Positions 1 through 5,578 of a DNA stretch of 5,578 nt are shown here, piece by piece. The DNA is from CAVRZY01 sp963725415. GTDB taxonomy: Bacteria > Acidobacteriota > Terriglobia > Bryobacterales > Bryobacteraceae. The notes under the pieces are model-generated. The model made no database searches. It saw only the letters and a program-made list of their open reading frames with translations, and was not told where the DNA came from. The DNA lies in assembly GCA_963725415.1 (NCBI GenBank), contig CAVRZY010000134.1, positions 1 through 5,578 on the forward strand. The letters run 5' to 3'. The translations under genes and the position numbers were made by a program. Positions within the stretch are counted from its first letter, which is position 1. Every line of letters begins with the position of its first letter.

Positions 1-1
1 C

Positions 2-1423
2 CCCTTCTTTGTCTGGACCAACCAGATCAACGCCATTATGCCCTCGGTGACTCCGCTCGGGGAGGTGCAGCTTACGGTGACCAACGCCGGAGTCACCAGT
101 GCGCCGTTCACGGTGAAGATCGTACCCAGCAGCTTCGGCATCTTCAGCGTCTCCGGCGGAGCGGGGCCGGGCATTATACAGAACTACATCTCTCAGACCG
201 ACTACCGACTCAACAGCGCCTTTCAAACCGCCAAGCCGGAGCAGGCCGTGATCCTGTGGGGTACCGGCCTGGGGGCCATCAACGGCCCGGACAATGCGTC
301 CCCGCCGGTAGGCGACCTGTCCACCCCGGTGGAGATCTTGGTGGGCGGCAAGACGGTCACCCGGAAGCTGTACAGTGGGCGCGCGCCAAACTTTCCGGGT
401 ACCGACCAGCTCGTCTTCTATCTCCCGGCTGACGTCCCCACCGGCTGCTACGTCCCGGTGGAGGTAAAAGTGGGCAACAACACATACAGCAACATGGTGA
501 CCATGGCGATCGACGCTCAGGGGCAGCGCTGTTCAGACGCCGTCAACCCGTATGCGGGCGTGACGGTGAGCGGCGGCAAGACGGGCGCAATCTCGCTGGT
601 GCGCGCCGGCATCTCCGCGCAGTTGGAAGCCGGCACACCGGCCCTGGATATGACGCTGGATTTCGGGCTGGGAGTGTTCCTGGAGACGCCGCCGGGCGGA
701 GAGCTGGCCTACAACCCGCTCACGGCCCTGCCGCCCAGGGGCACCTGCATCGCCTACGCCGGGGGCCTGGACGTATCCTCGTTGTTGGGCGCCGCGGCGC
801 CTACCAGTCTGGGCGGGCGCCGCGAACTCGACGCTGGCCTGTCTCTGTCAGTCAGCGGATCGAAGGGCACCGTGGTCATGGAGCACATGGACAAAGAGGA
901 GAAGACCGGCCCGTATATGGGACTGCTGGGTGGCGCGATTCCCATCCCGGGTGTAACTTCCACGCCCTTGTTCCTGGAAGGCGGGACGTATACTATTTCC
1001 GGGCCCGGGGGCAAGGATGTCGGGCCGTTCTCCACCAGTGTGCAGTTTCCGCCGCCGGCTACCTGGACCAACCGGGATCAGATCACTTCGGTGGACCGCG
1101 CCGCCGGGGTCACGCTGACTTGGACGGGGGGCAATCCGGCTTCTCAGTTCGTGCTGATCGCCGGAGGCAGTTCCGATATGAAGAGCAACGCCGCCGGCGG
1201 CTTTTTCTGCATGGCTCTTATCGAGGGCGGCCGTTTCGCCATTCCGCCTCCCATTCTGGCGAACCTGCCGGCTAGCGCCGGCACTCCGCTCACAGACTCC
1301 CTGGCAGGCCTGATTGTGGGAACCCTGCCCAGCGGCGATCTGTCCAAATTCACCGCTCGCGGGCTCGACTACGGCTGGGTGTTGGGCGGCGCTTTCCAGA
1401 TCAAGACTGTGGTATTCAGGTAG
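2..1423 (+). CDS. TIGR03437-domain secreted/surface protein, 5'-truncated by the window edge
   Basis: The frame is open from base 2 without an upstream stop, so the ATG at 38 is an internal methionine and the gene begins left of the window. About 473 residues are visible. The first ~170 match the TIGR03437 domain as I remember it: a QINA motif just before the ATG, then SAPFTV, a GIF motif, VILWGTGLG, and a closing segment with DQLVFYLPADVPTGCY and YSNMVTMAI. This domain normally sits at the C terminus of exported acidobacterial proteins; its function is unknown. Here roughly 300 further residues follow, rich in Gly, Pro, Ser and Thr, with beta-strand-like stretches, no membrane segment and no catalytic motif I recognise. 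The final part (ITSVDRAAGVTLTW, then GGFFCMA, IPPPILANLP and GLDYG) resembles a repeated tail I recall from Bryobacter-type surface proteins. Stop is TAG at 1421. It is probably co-transcribed with the phosphodiesterase 20 bases downstream. Domain identity is fairly sure; function is not known. Confidence 0.85.
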   Translation, partial: PFFVWTNQINAIMPSVTPLGEVQLTVTNAGVTSAPFTVKIVPSSFGIFSVSGGAGPGIIQNYISQTDYRLNSAFQTAKPEQAVILWGTGLGAINGPDNASPPVGDLSTPVEILVGGKTVTRKLYSGRAPNFPGTDQLVFYLPADVPTGCYVPVEVKVGNNTYSNMVTMAIDAQGQRCSDAVNPYAGVTVSGGKTGAISLVRAGISAQLEAGTPALDMTLDFGLGVFLETPPGGELAYNPLTALPPRGTCIAYAGGLDVSSLLGAAAPTSLGGRRELDAGLSLSVSGSKGTVVMEHMDKEEKTGPYMGLLGGAIPIPGVTSTPLFLEGGTYTISGPGGKDVGPFSTSVQFPPPATWTNRDQITSVDRAAGVTLTWTGGNPASQFVLIAGGSSDMKSNAAGGFFCMALIEGGRFAIPPPILANLPASAGTPLTDSLAGLIVGTLPSGDLSKFTARGLDYGWVLGGAFQIKTVVFR

Positions 1424-1443
1424 GCATCGGGGCACAGCGCAAA

Positions 1444-2907
1444 GTGAGGACCTGCATCAGCCTGCTGACTGCCGGGCTGTTGTGCGCCTCGCTGCTCGGG
1501 GGCGCCGAAGCGCCGGCCCGCCGGGTCATCCTGGTGGACATTGACGGGGTTGGAAGAAACACATTCGAAGAAGCGTATCTGGGGCGGCGCCTGCCGAACT
1601 TCGAGCGGATTCTAGGGCCGGTCTCCGACAGCAGCGCCTTCGCCCATGCGCTGCGCTTCACCAAGGCGACGGCGGTGTTCCCCACCCTCACCATGTCCGG
1701 CCAGGCTTCCATCTTCACGGGCGTCTATCCGGGAAAACACGGTGTGGTCGGCAATGAGTGGTTCGACCGCTCCAGGGGACGCCTGGTCGATTACATGAGC
1801 GGCGCCGGAGTGGCCTGCGTCTACGGTTTCGTGCTGCTGGGGTCCCCGGAGTGCGCCGCTGGAATCGCGAACCGGCATCTGGAGACCTCCACCGTCTACG
1901 AGGCTGCCAGCCAGGCCGGCAAGTCCACCCTGGTGGTCTTCAGCCACTACTGGAGAGGAAGCGGGCGGGTAGTTCTGCCGTCCCTGCCGGAGGCGCTGGC
2001 CTTCCTCCAAGGGGGATCGGTGGACTACGAAGCATTTGACACTCGAATGATGGACCACGTCGTCGAAGAGCTCACCAGCGGCGGCATGCCCGACTTGTTG
2101 ACGCTGTATTTTGCGGGCGCCGATGCCGTCGCCCCCGAGCGTGGCGCCAACAGCCAGGTGGCCTACCTGGGCAGGGTCATCGACGTCCAGATAGGCCGGC
2201 TGCTGGACGCCCTGGAAACACTCGATCCCGCTTGGCGTGACTCGACGCTCTTCGTGGTCATCGCCGATCACGGCCGAACCGAGGCGGATGCGGCGCCCGA
2301 TGACCACCTCGCCAAATCTCGAATCCTGGACGCTCTGGCGCGGGCCGGCTATGATTCAAGCCGCAGCCAGCTCGCCGTCAACGGCGGCATGGCCCATCTG
2401 TATCTGCGGTCTCGCTTTGGCGACGGAGCCTGGCCGGAATCTCCTCCCTTCGAAGATGTGTTGCGCGCGGCGCAGGAAATCCATTGGGAAGCGCAGTCGG
2501 GCCTGCCGGTCGAGTTCATCCTGGTTCGAACGCCGGAGAACGGCTATCAGGTCTACGCCGAAACGGAGGCCGGGCAGCCGCAATTGCAGCCTCTTCCGGA
2601 GGAGATTGCGGTTCTGGTCAGCGGGCTGGATAACTCCCGGAGCGGCGGCATCTTGATTGTATTGAAAGAAGGCCATTACTTTCTGAGCCAGCCGGGCGGA
2701 TTCATCGGGGAGCACGGCGGCATTCACGCCAGCGATCTCGCGGTGCCGCTGATTCTGGCGCGCGGCGGAATCACTGCCGGCCACTCGGCCGCCGCGGTAG
2801 GAACCGTGAACCTGGCGAAGACGATCGCCGATTATCTCGGGTTTGCCATGGAGGGCGTCGAGCCGGGCCTTCCGCCAGCATCCTCGAACCCAGCGGCGAT
2901 AAAGTAG
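1444..2907 (+). CDS. secreted type I phosphodiesterase/nucleotide pyrophosphatase-like protein (alkaline phosphatase superfamily)
   Basis: A 487-residue protein starting at GTG 1444 with a Sec signal peptide (hydrophobic residues about 6-19, likely cleavage after GGAEA near residue 23), so it should act in the periplasm or outside. The body matches the PF01663 NPP fold, which hydrolyses phosphodiester or phosphomonoester bonds using two metal ions and a Thr nucleophile. Visible landmarks are VDIDG with metal ligand D34; FPTLT with predicted nucleophile T83, followed by IFTGVYPGKHG; YFAGAD with ligand D227; IADHG with ligands D275 and H276; and GEHGG with ligand H424. The histidine expected four residues after D227 is instead P231, so one site may be incomplete. 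The start is supported by the signal peptide directly behind it and by the 20-base gap after the previous stop; the Shine-Dalgarno sequence is weak. Downstream the oxidoreductase begins 4 bases after this stop, suggesting translational coupling. The substrate cannot be deduced; family assignment is secure. Confidence 0.9.
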   Translation: MRTCISLLTAGLLCASLLGGAEAPARRVILVDIDGVGRNTFEEAYLGRRLPNFERILGPVSDSSAFAHALRFTKATAVFPTLTMSGQASIFTGVYPGKHGVVGNEWFDRSRGRLVDYMSGAGVACVYGFVLLGSPECAAGIANRHLETSTVYEAASQAGKSTLVVFSHYWRGSGRVVLPSLPEALAFLQGGSVDYEAFDTRMMDHVVEELTSGGMPDLLTLYFAGADAVAPERGANSQVAYLGRVIDVQIGRLLDALETLDPAWRDSTLFVVIADHGRTEADAAPDDHLAKSRILDALARAGYDSSRSQLAVNGGMAHLYLRSRFGDGAWPESPPFEDVLRAAQEIHWEAQSGLPVEFILVRTPENGYQVYAETEAGQPQLQPLPEEIAVLVSGLDNSRSGGILIVLKEGHYFLSQPGGFIGEHGGIHASDLAVPLILARGGITAGHSAAAVGTVNLAKTIADYLGFAMEGVEPGLPPASSNPAAIK

Positions 2908-2911
2908 AGAT

Positions 2912-4243
2912 ATGCCTTCCAGCAGACGACGTTTCCTGCAAACCGCCGCGGCTGCCGGCCTGGCCGCCGCCGAGCCAACCACGAGTTATTCCGCCAACGA
3001 CAAGATCCAGATCGCCACCATTGGCGTCGGCGGCATGGGGATGGGAGACACCCGCTACGCGCTTTCCATCCCTGGCGTGGCGCTCGTAGCAGTGTGCGAC
3101 ATCTACGACGGGCGCCTGACGCGCGCGAAAGAAATCTGGGGCGATCAGCTCTTCACCACGCGGGATTACCGGGAGATTCTGGCCCGCAAGGACGTCGATG
3201 CGGTGATCGTCGCCACCCCGGACCATTGGCACGCCCAGATAACTATCGACGCCCTGAACGCCGGCAAAGACGTCTACTGCGAAAAGCCCATGGTGCAGAA
3301 GGTCCAGCAGGGCTTGCCGGTCATCGAAGCGGCGAAAAAATCCGGGCGCATTCTCCAGATCGGCAGCCAGTACGTCAGCTCGATGATCTACCAGAAGACG
3401 CGGGAGTTGATCGCCTCCGGTGCCCTCGGCGAGCTGAACATGGTAGAGGCCTGGCTGGATCGCAACACGGCCACCGGCGCCTGGCAGTACTCGATTCCGC
3501 CGGATGCCTCACCCGCCAACATCGACTGGGACCGCTTTCTGGGCAGCGCCCCCAGGCGCCCCTTCGAGCCCACCCGCCTGTTCCGCTGGCGCAACTACCG
3601 CGACTACGGCACGGCAGTGGCCGGCGACCTGTTCGTGCACCTGCTGTCCGGGTTGCACGTGGCGACCGGTTCGCTCGGCCCCAACCGCGTGTTCGCCACC
3701 GGCGGTCTGCGCTACTGGAAAGACGGCCGCGACGTACCCGATGTCATGCTGGCCATGCTGGACTACCCGGCCACCGCCCAGCACCCGGCCTTCAACCTGG
3801 CGCTGCGCGTCAACTTCAAGAGCAGCGTGGCGAGCGAGCAGTTTGGGTTCCGCTTCGTGGGCAGCGAAGGCACGCTCATGGCCGGCTCGACCGTCACGGT
3901 TTCGAAGGTGCCGCGCGAAACCGAGCCCGGCTACACGATCGGAACCTTCTCCAAAGCGGTCCAGGACGAGTTTCTCAAGGAGTACCGGAAGAAGTACCCG
4001 CCCGTCGAACCCAGCGCCAGCGGAATGCGCCCGCAGGAAGAGGATGTCTACGCTCCGCCTCCGGGCTACGATGCCCACCGCGAGCACCATCGGGTCTTCT
4101 ATGCCGCCCTGCGCAGCCGCAAGCCGGTGGTCGAAGACGGCGTGTTCGGCTTCCGCGCCGCCGGCCCGGCCCTGCTCTCCAACACCAGCTACTTCGAGAA
4201 CCGCATCTGCCACTGGGACCCCGCCACCATGACCGCCAGCTAG
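2912..4243 (+). CDS. Tat-exported Gfo/Idh/MocA family oxidoreductase
   Basis: A 443-residue NAD(P)-dependent dehydrogenase-type protein. The N terminus has a near-perfect twin-arginine signal (SRRRFLQ, residues 4-10) and a short Ala-rich hydrophobic stretch, predicting export of the folded, cofactor-loaded protein. The Rossmann domain follows, with the GxGGMG nucleotide-binding loop at 38-43, VCDIYD ending the second strand, ATPDHWH, and the family-defining EKP motif at 124-126 (K125 is the likely catalytic lysine). The C-terminal alpha/beta domain carries GDLFVH (D239, H243), VGSEGTLMAG, and an end segment RSRKPVVEDGVFG typical of acidobacterial and planctomycete members. Length is normal. 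The ATG lies 4 bases after the phosphodiesterase stop with only a weak Shine-Dalgarno, so translation is probably coupled. Members oxidise or reduce sugars, inositols or related polyols, or use NAD cyclically; the substrate here is unknown. GH109 glycosidases share this fold and Tat export, but nothing seen favours that activity. Confidence 0.92.
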   Translation: MPSSRRRFLQTAAAAGLAAAEPTTSYSANDKIQIATIGVGGMGMGDTRYALSIPGVALVAVCDIYDGRLTRAKEIWGDQLFTTRDYREILARKDVDAVIVATPDHWHAQITIDALNAGKDVYCEKPMVQKVQQGLPVIEAAKKSGRILQIGSQYVSSMIYQKTRELIASGALGELNMVEAWLDRNTATGAWQYSIPPDASPANIDWDRFLGSAPRRPFEPTRLFRWRNYRDYGTAVAGDLFVHLLSGLHVATGSLGPNRVFATGGLRYWKDGRDVPDVMLAMLDYPATAQHPAFNLALRVNFKSSVASEQFGFRFVGSEGTLMAGSTVTVSKVPRETEPGYTIGTFSKAVQDEFLKEYRKKYPPVEPSASGMRPQEEDVYAPPPGYDAHREHHRVFYAALRSRKPVVEDGVFGFRAAGPALLSNTSYFENRICHWDPATMTAS

Positions 4244-4255
4244 TTTCCGTCTGTC

Positions 4256-4277
4256 GGCCCCCGGCTTGCCCGGGGCC
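4256..4277 (+). terminator. GC-rich hairpin after the oxidoreductase gene, possible terminator
   Basis: Thirteen bases past the oxidoreductase stop, CCCCGG (4259-4264) pairs perfectly with CCGGGG (4270-4275) around a 5-base loop. An alternative register pairs GGCCCC with GGGGCC plus an inner GG/CC, with one mismatch. The position suits the end of the upstream transcription unit, but no T-run follows. It is therefore either a non-canonical terminator or just a 3'-end stabilising structure. Confidence 0.35.
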
Positions 4278-4299
4278 CACGCGGCCTGGGTTGTTGATG

Positions 4300-4305
4300 T
4301 ATACT
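4300..4305 (+). promoter_or_regulatory. possible -10 element for the methyltransferase gene
   Basis: TATACT matches five of six bases of the sigma-70 -10 consensus and sits in the only relatively AT-rich patch of the gap. No convincing -35 hexamer is seen at the right distance; the GC-rich hairpin occupies that area. A start near 4312 would give a leader of about 90 bases containing both hairpins described next. Acidobacterial promoters are poorly characterised, so this is tentative. Confidence 0.3.
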
Positions 4306-4316
4306 GGCAGGTTTCC

Positions 4317-4359
4317 GGGGTTCGCATTCTGGGATCCGCGCAGAATGTCAGCGAACCTC
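4317..4359 (+). promoter_or_regulatory. long leader hairpin upstream of the methyltransferase
   Basis: GGTTCGC (4319-4325) is the exact complement of GCGAACC (4351-4357), and directly inside it ATTCTG (4326-4331) is the exact complement of CAGAAT (4341-4346). This gives 13 base pairs with a one-sided 4-base bulge (GTCA, 4347-4350) and a 9-base apical loop. Two more pairs (G-U and G-C) can be added at the base. There is no T-run after it, so an attenuator of the simple intrinsic type is unlikely. It may be a regulatory or stabilising 5' leader element, or an operator-like inverted repeat. It matches no riboswitch class I recognise. Confidence 0.5.
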
Positions 4360-4365
4360 AGCTTG

Positions 4366-4381
4366 CGTGCCGAAAGGCGCG
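4366..4381 (+). promoter_or_regulatory. GAAA-tetraloop hairpin just upstream of the ribosome binding site
   Basis: CGTGCC (4366-4371) and GGCGCG (4376-4381) form six pairs, one of them a G-U wobble, closed by a GAAA tetraloop of the GNRA type. It ends 8 bases before the Shine-Dalgarno sequence. GNRA loops often dock into receptors or stabilise RNA folds, so together with the larger hairpin it suggests a folded RNA leader. Its small size makes it weaker evidence alone. Confidence 0.4.
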
Positions 4382-4389
4382 ACCCTTAG

Positions 4390-4396
4390 AAGGAGG
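4390..4396 (+). promoter_or_regulatory. strong Shine-Dalgarno site fixing the GTG start at 4405
   Basis: AAGGAGG is complementary to the 3' end of 16S rRNA and lies 8 bases before GTG 4405, an ideal spacing. It is the only strong ribosome binding site in the window. It settles that translation starts ahead of the signal peptide rather than at an internal codon. Confidence 0.85.
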
Positions 4397-4404
4397 AAGC
4401 AATA

Positions 4405-4980
4405 GTGCGATCTACCAAGAAATTCTGTTCTTTGTTTTTGTTTATCGTCCTGAGCGCTACGCTCGGGCTGGCGCAGGAGAAGAAGCTGCGCGAGCCGGAC
4501 GTCATCTTTGTGCCCACCCCTGAGGATGTGGTCGAGCAGATGCTTAAGCTGGCGAACGTTCACAAGGGCGATGTGGTCTACGATCTCGGTTGTGGTGACG
4601 GGCGCACGGTGATCATGGCGGCCAAGGAGTACGGAGTCCGTGCCGTGGGCATCGACATCAACCCCGAAAGGATCAAGGAGTCGTTGGAGAACGCCCAGAA
4701 GGCCGGGGTCATGAATCGCGTGACCTTCCGCAACGAAGATCTGTTCGAGGCGGACATCAAGGAAGCCACGGTGGTGACCCTCTACCTGCTGCAATCACTG
4801 AACGTGAAGCTACGCCCCAAGCTGTGGCGGGAGCTGAAGCCGGGCACCCGCATCGTCTCCCATGACTTCGACATGGAGGACTGGAAGCCCGAAAAGGAGG
4901 TCGATCTGGACGGCCACACCATCTACTTGTGGACGATTCCTGCCAAAGCGGCTTCCGGGGCTCCATCCACCACGCGCTAG
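4405..4980 (+). CDS. class I SAM-dependent methyltransferase with a signal peptide
   Basis: A 191-residue protein from GTG 4405. Residues 1-23 form a typical Sec signal: basic MRSTKK, a hydrophobic core to about residue 22, and likely cleavage after LGLA before QEKK. The mature part is a compact Rossmann methyltransferase: VPTPEDVVEQML, then motif I VYDLGCGDGR (D60 to R67) for S-adenosylmethionine binding, acidic D84 in GIDINPERI for the ribose, D112 in NEDLF, and a VVTLYLLQSLN segment in the motif IV region. The closing RIVSHDFDM and DGHTIYLW complete the sheet. This matches a widespread bacterial family of small methyltransferases whose acceptor is not known. There is no extra substrate domain. 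The gene is probably expressed on its own, from a promoter in the 161-base gap with a structured leader, and is convergent with the aldolase gene. An export signal on a SAM-dependent enzyme is unusual, since SAM is not expected outside the cytoplasm; the N terminus may instead act as a membrane anchor. Confidence 0.9.
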   Translation: MRSTKKFCSLFLFIVLSATLGLAQEKKLREPDVIFVPTPEDVVEQMLKLANVHKGDVVYDLGCGDGRTVIMAAKEYGVRAVGIDINPERIKESLENAQKAGVMNRVTFRNEDLFEADIKEATVVTLYLLQSLNVKLRPKLWRELKPGTRIVSHDFDMEDWKPEKEVDLDGHTIYLWTIPAKAASGAPSTTR

Positions 4981-5005
4981 CGATCCTCCCTGATGAATCG
5001 CTTTT
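4979..5005 (+). terminator. possible intrinsic terminator between convergent genes
   Basis: AGCGAT (4979-4984), overlapping the methyltransferase stop, pairs with ATCGCT (4997-5002) around a 12-base loop. The T-run 5002-5005 overlaps the last base of the stem. The place is right for terminating the methyltransferase transcript. The stem is short and the loop large, so strength is doubtful; it lacks a T-run on the other strand. Confidence 0.35.
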
Positions 5006-5006
5006 C

Positions 5007-5578
5007 CTACGCCCGCAGGTAAGGCTTCACGAAGTCCAGCATCTCGCGGAGCGCCTGCTTGCCGGCATCGTCAAGACGAACGCGCCCTTCCAGGCCCCCG
5101 GCCGGCGGCGCTGTCTTCTGCTGCGGCTCGCGCGTCCGGTAGGTCTTGAACACCCCGCGGAGGCACAGAATGTACTTCAGCGATTCCATGCCATAGGCCC
5201 CAACTTCGTTGATGAGCATGGCTGCCTTCCCGAAGACGTCCATGGCTTCCTTCTGCTTGCCTGCCTGCCAGAGATCCCAGGCGGCCGCGTAGAGGTCGGC
5301 GAACGAGGCGGCGGGCATGCTGCCGGAGAAGCCCCGGCGCATCTCGTCGATCAGGGTCCGCCCGTGCGCTCCGGTAAACACCTTGAGCTGGTCCGAGGAG
5401 CGCTCGCGCAGCGGGCCGATGCGCATCAGCGGCTGTCCTGCTTCGTCCTTGACGTAGCGCAGCGTAGGGATGGCCTTGTACATCAAGAATCAACTCCACG
5501 CTCATGTTTCCCACAGCCTGCACGAAGAGCGGAAGCTCGGTTGCTCCGCCCACCTGCTTGTAGTATTCAAGGACGGCC
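5007..5578 (-). pseudogene. dihydrodipicolinate synthase family aldolase/lyase, frameshifted and 5'-truncated by the window edge
   Basis: Two frames together encode the C-terminal two-thirds of a DHDPS/N-acetylneuraminate lyase family TIM-barrel protein. The upstream frame, open from the right edge to about 5482, reads YYKQVGGATELPLFVQ and NMSVELILD. The family sequence then continues in another frame from ATG 5483: MYKAIPTLRYVKDEAG. The lysine in VKDE (bases 5448-5450) is the expected Schiff-base residue. GAHGRTLIDEM and GFSGSMPAASFADLY match the later barrel strands, followed by the usual C-terminal helices ending at TAG 5007. The second frame has a TGA three codons before that ATG, so it cannot be read continuously from upstream. 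The junction at 5481-5487 fits loss of two bases (GATATG to GATG). An annotation pipeline would probably report only 5007-5486 (TTG start) or 5007-5483, but such a product lacks the first barrel strands. The family cleaves or joins pyruvate and an aldehyde; the substrate here is unknown. It could be a true pseudogene, a sequencing error or, less likely, recoding. Confidence 0.8.

Noticed and set aside
1471..1485. Lipoprotein signal around Cys14 of the phosphodiesterase
   Set aside because: The residues before the cysteine are Gly-Leu-Leu, which lacks the small residue required at -1 of a lipobox; a standard Sec cleavage fits better.
1612..2307. 231-codon open frame on the - strand opposite the phosphodiesterase gene
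   Set aside because: Antisense shadow of a well-supported gene, with no recognisable family features.
3509..4327. 272-codon open frame on the - strand opposite the oxidoreductase gene
   Set aside because: Low-complexity Gly/Ala/Val/His composition typical of the antisense of a GC-rich gene; no domain or ribosome binding site seen.
3094..4389. Long 431-codon open frame on the + strand overlapping the oxidoreductase gene
   Set aside because: It is Arg/Pro-rich, has no recognisable motif, and lies wholly over a gene with clear family motifs; GC-rich DNA commonly gives such frames.
4317..4396. Known SAM or SAH riboswitch before the methyltransferase
   Set aside because: I looked for the conserved cores of these classes as I remember them and found none; only the generic hairpins can be supported.
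4266..4523. 85-codon frame crossing the leader region and the start of the methyltransferase gene
   Set aside because: It starts at TTG without a ribosome binding site and runs out of frame through the methyltransferase signal peptide.
5071..5553. 160-codon - strand frame as an independent gene
   Set aside because: Only its first ~23 codons resemble a protein family; the rest is out-of-frame reading of the aldolase after the frameshift.

Overview
The window looks like chromosomal DNA from a GC-rich acidobacterium, most likely of the Solibacter/Bryobacter group. The strongest clue is the first gene, which carries the TIGR03437 'Solibacter uncharacterized C-terminal domain', a secreted-protein module expanded in that lineage. 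A Tat-exported Gfo/Idh/MocA oxidoreductase and a secreted NPP-type phosphodiesterase fit the same setting. The assignment rests on remembered family signatures, not on a search.

Layout. Bases 2-1423 (+) are the 3' part of a TIGR03437 protein whose start lies left of the window. Twenty bases later, 1444-2907 (+) encodes a secreted alkaline-phosphatase-superfamily phosphodiesterase. Four bases after that, 2912-4243 (+) encodes a Tat-signal Gfo/Idh/MocA oxidoreductase. These three probably form one transcription unit, with a GC-rich hairpin just past its end. A 161-base gap (4244-4404) follows, with a possible -10 element, two strong leader hairpins and an excellent Shine-Dalgarno site. It leads into 4405-4980 (+), a class I SAM-dependent methyltransferase with a signal peptide. 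On the opposite strand, running in from the right edge, is a dihydrodipicolinate-synthase-family aldolase (5007-5578, -). Its reading frame is broken by a frameshift at about 5481-5487. A small hairpin plus T-run lies between the convergent genes.

How the genes may work together. The first four products all appear to act at or outside the inner membrane: a surface or secreted beta-rich protein, a phosphodiesterase, a Tat-exported NAD(P)-type oxidoreductase and a probably exported methyltransferase. The oxidoreductase and aldolase families both often handle sugars or sugar acids, but no substrate can be read from the sequence. No mobile element, CRISPR array, tRNA or rRNA was seen.

No clearly new multi-gene system is evident. 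The points most worth a second look are the structured leader before the methyltransferase, the export signal on that SAM-dependent enzyme, the phosphodiesterase lacking one expected metal-binding histidine, and the frameshifted aldolase.
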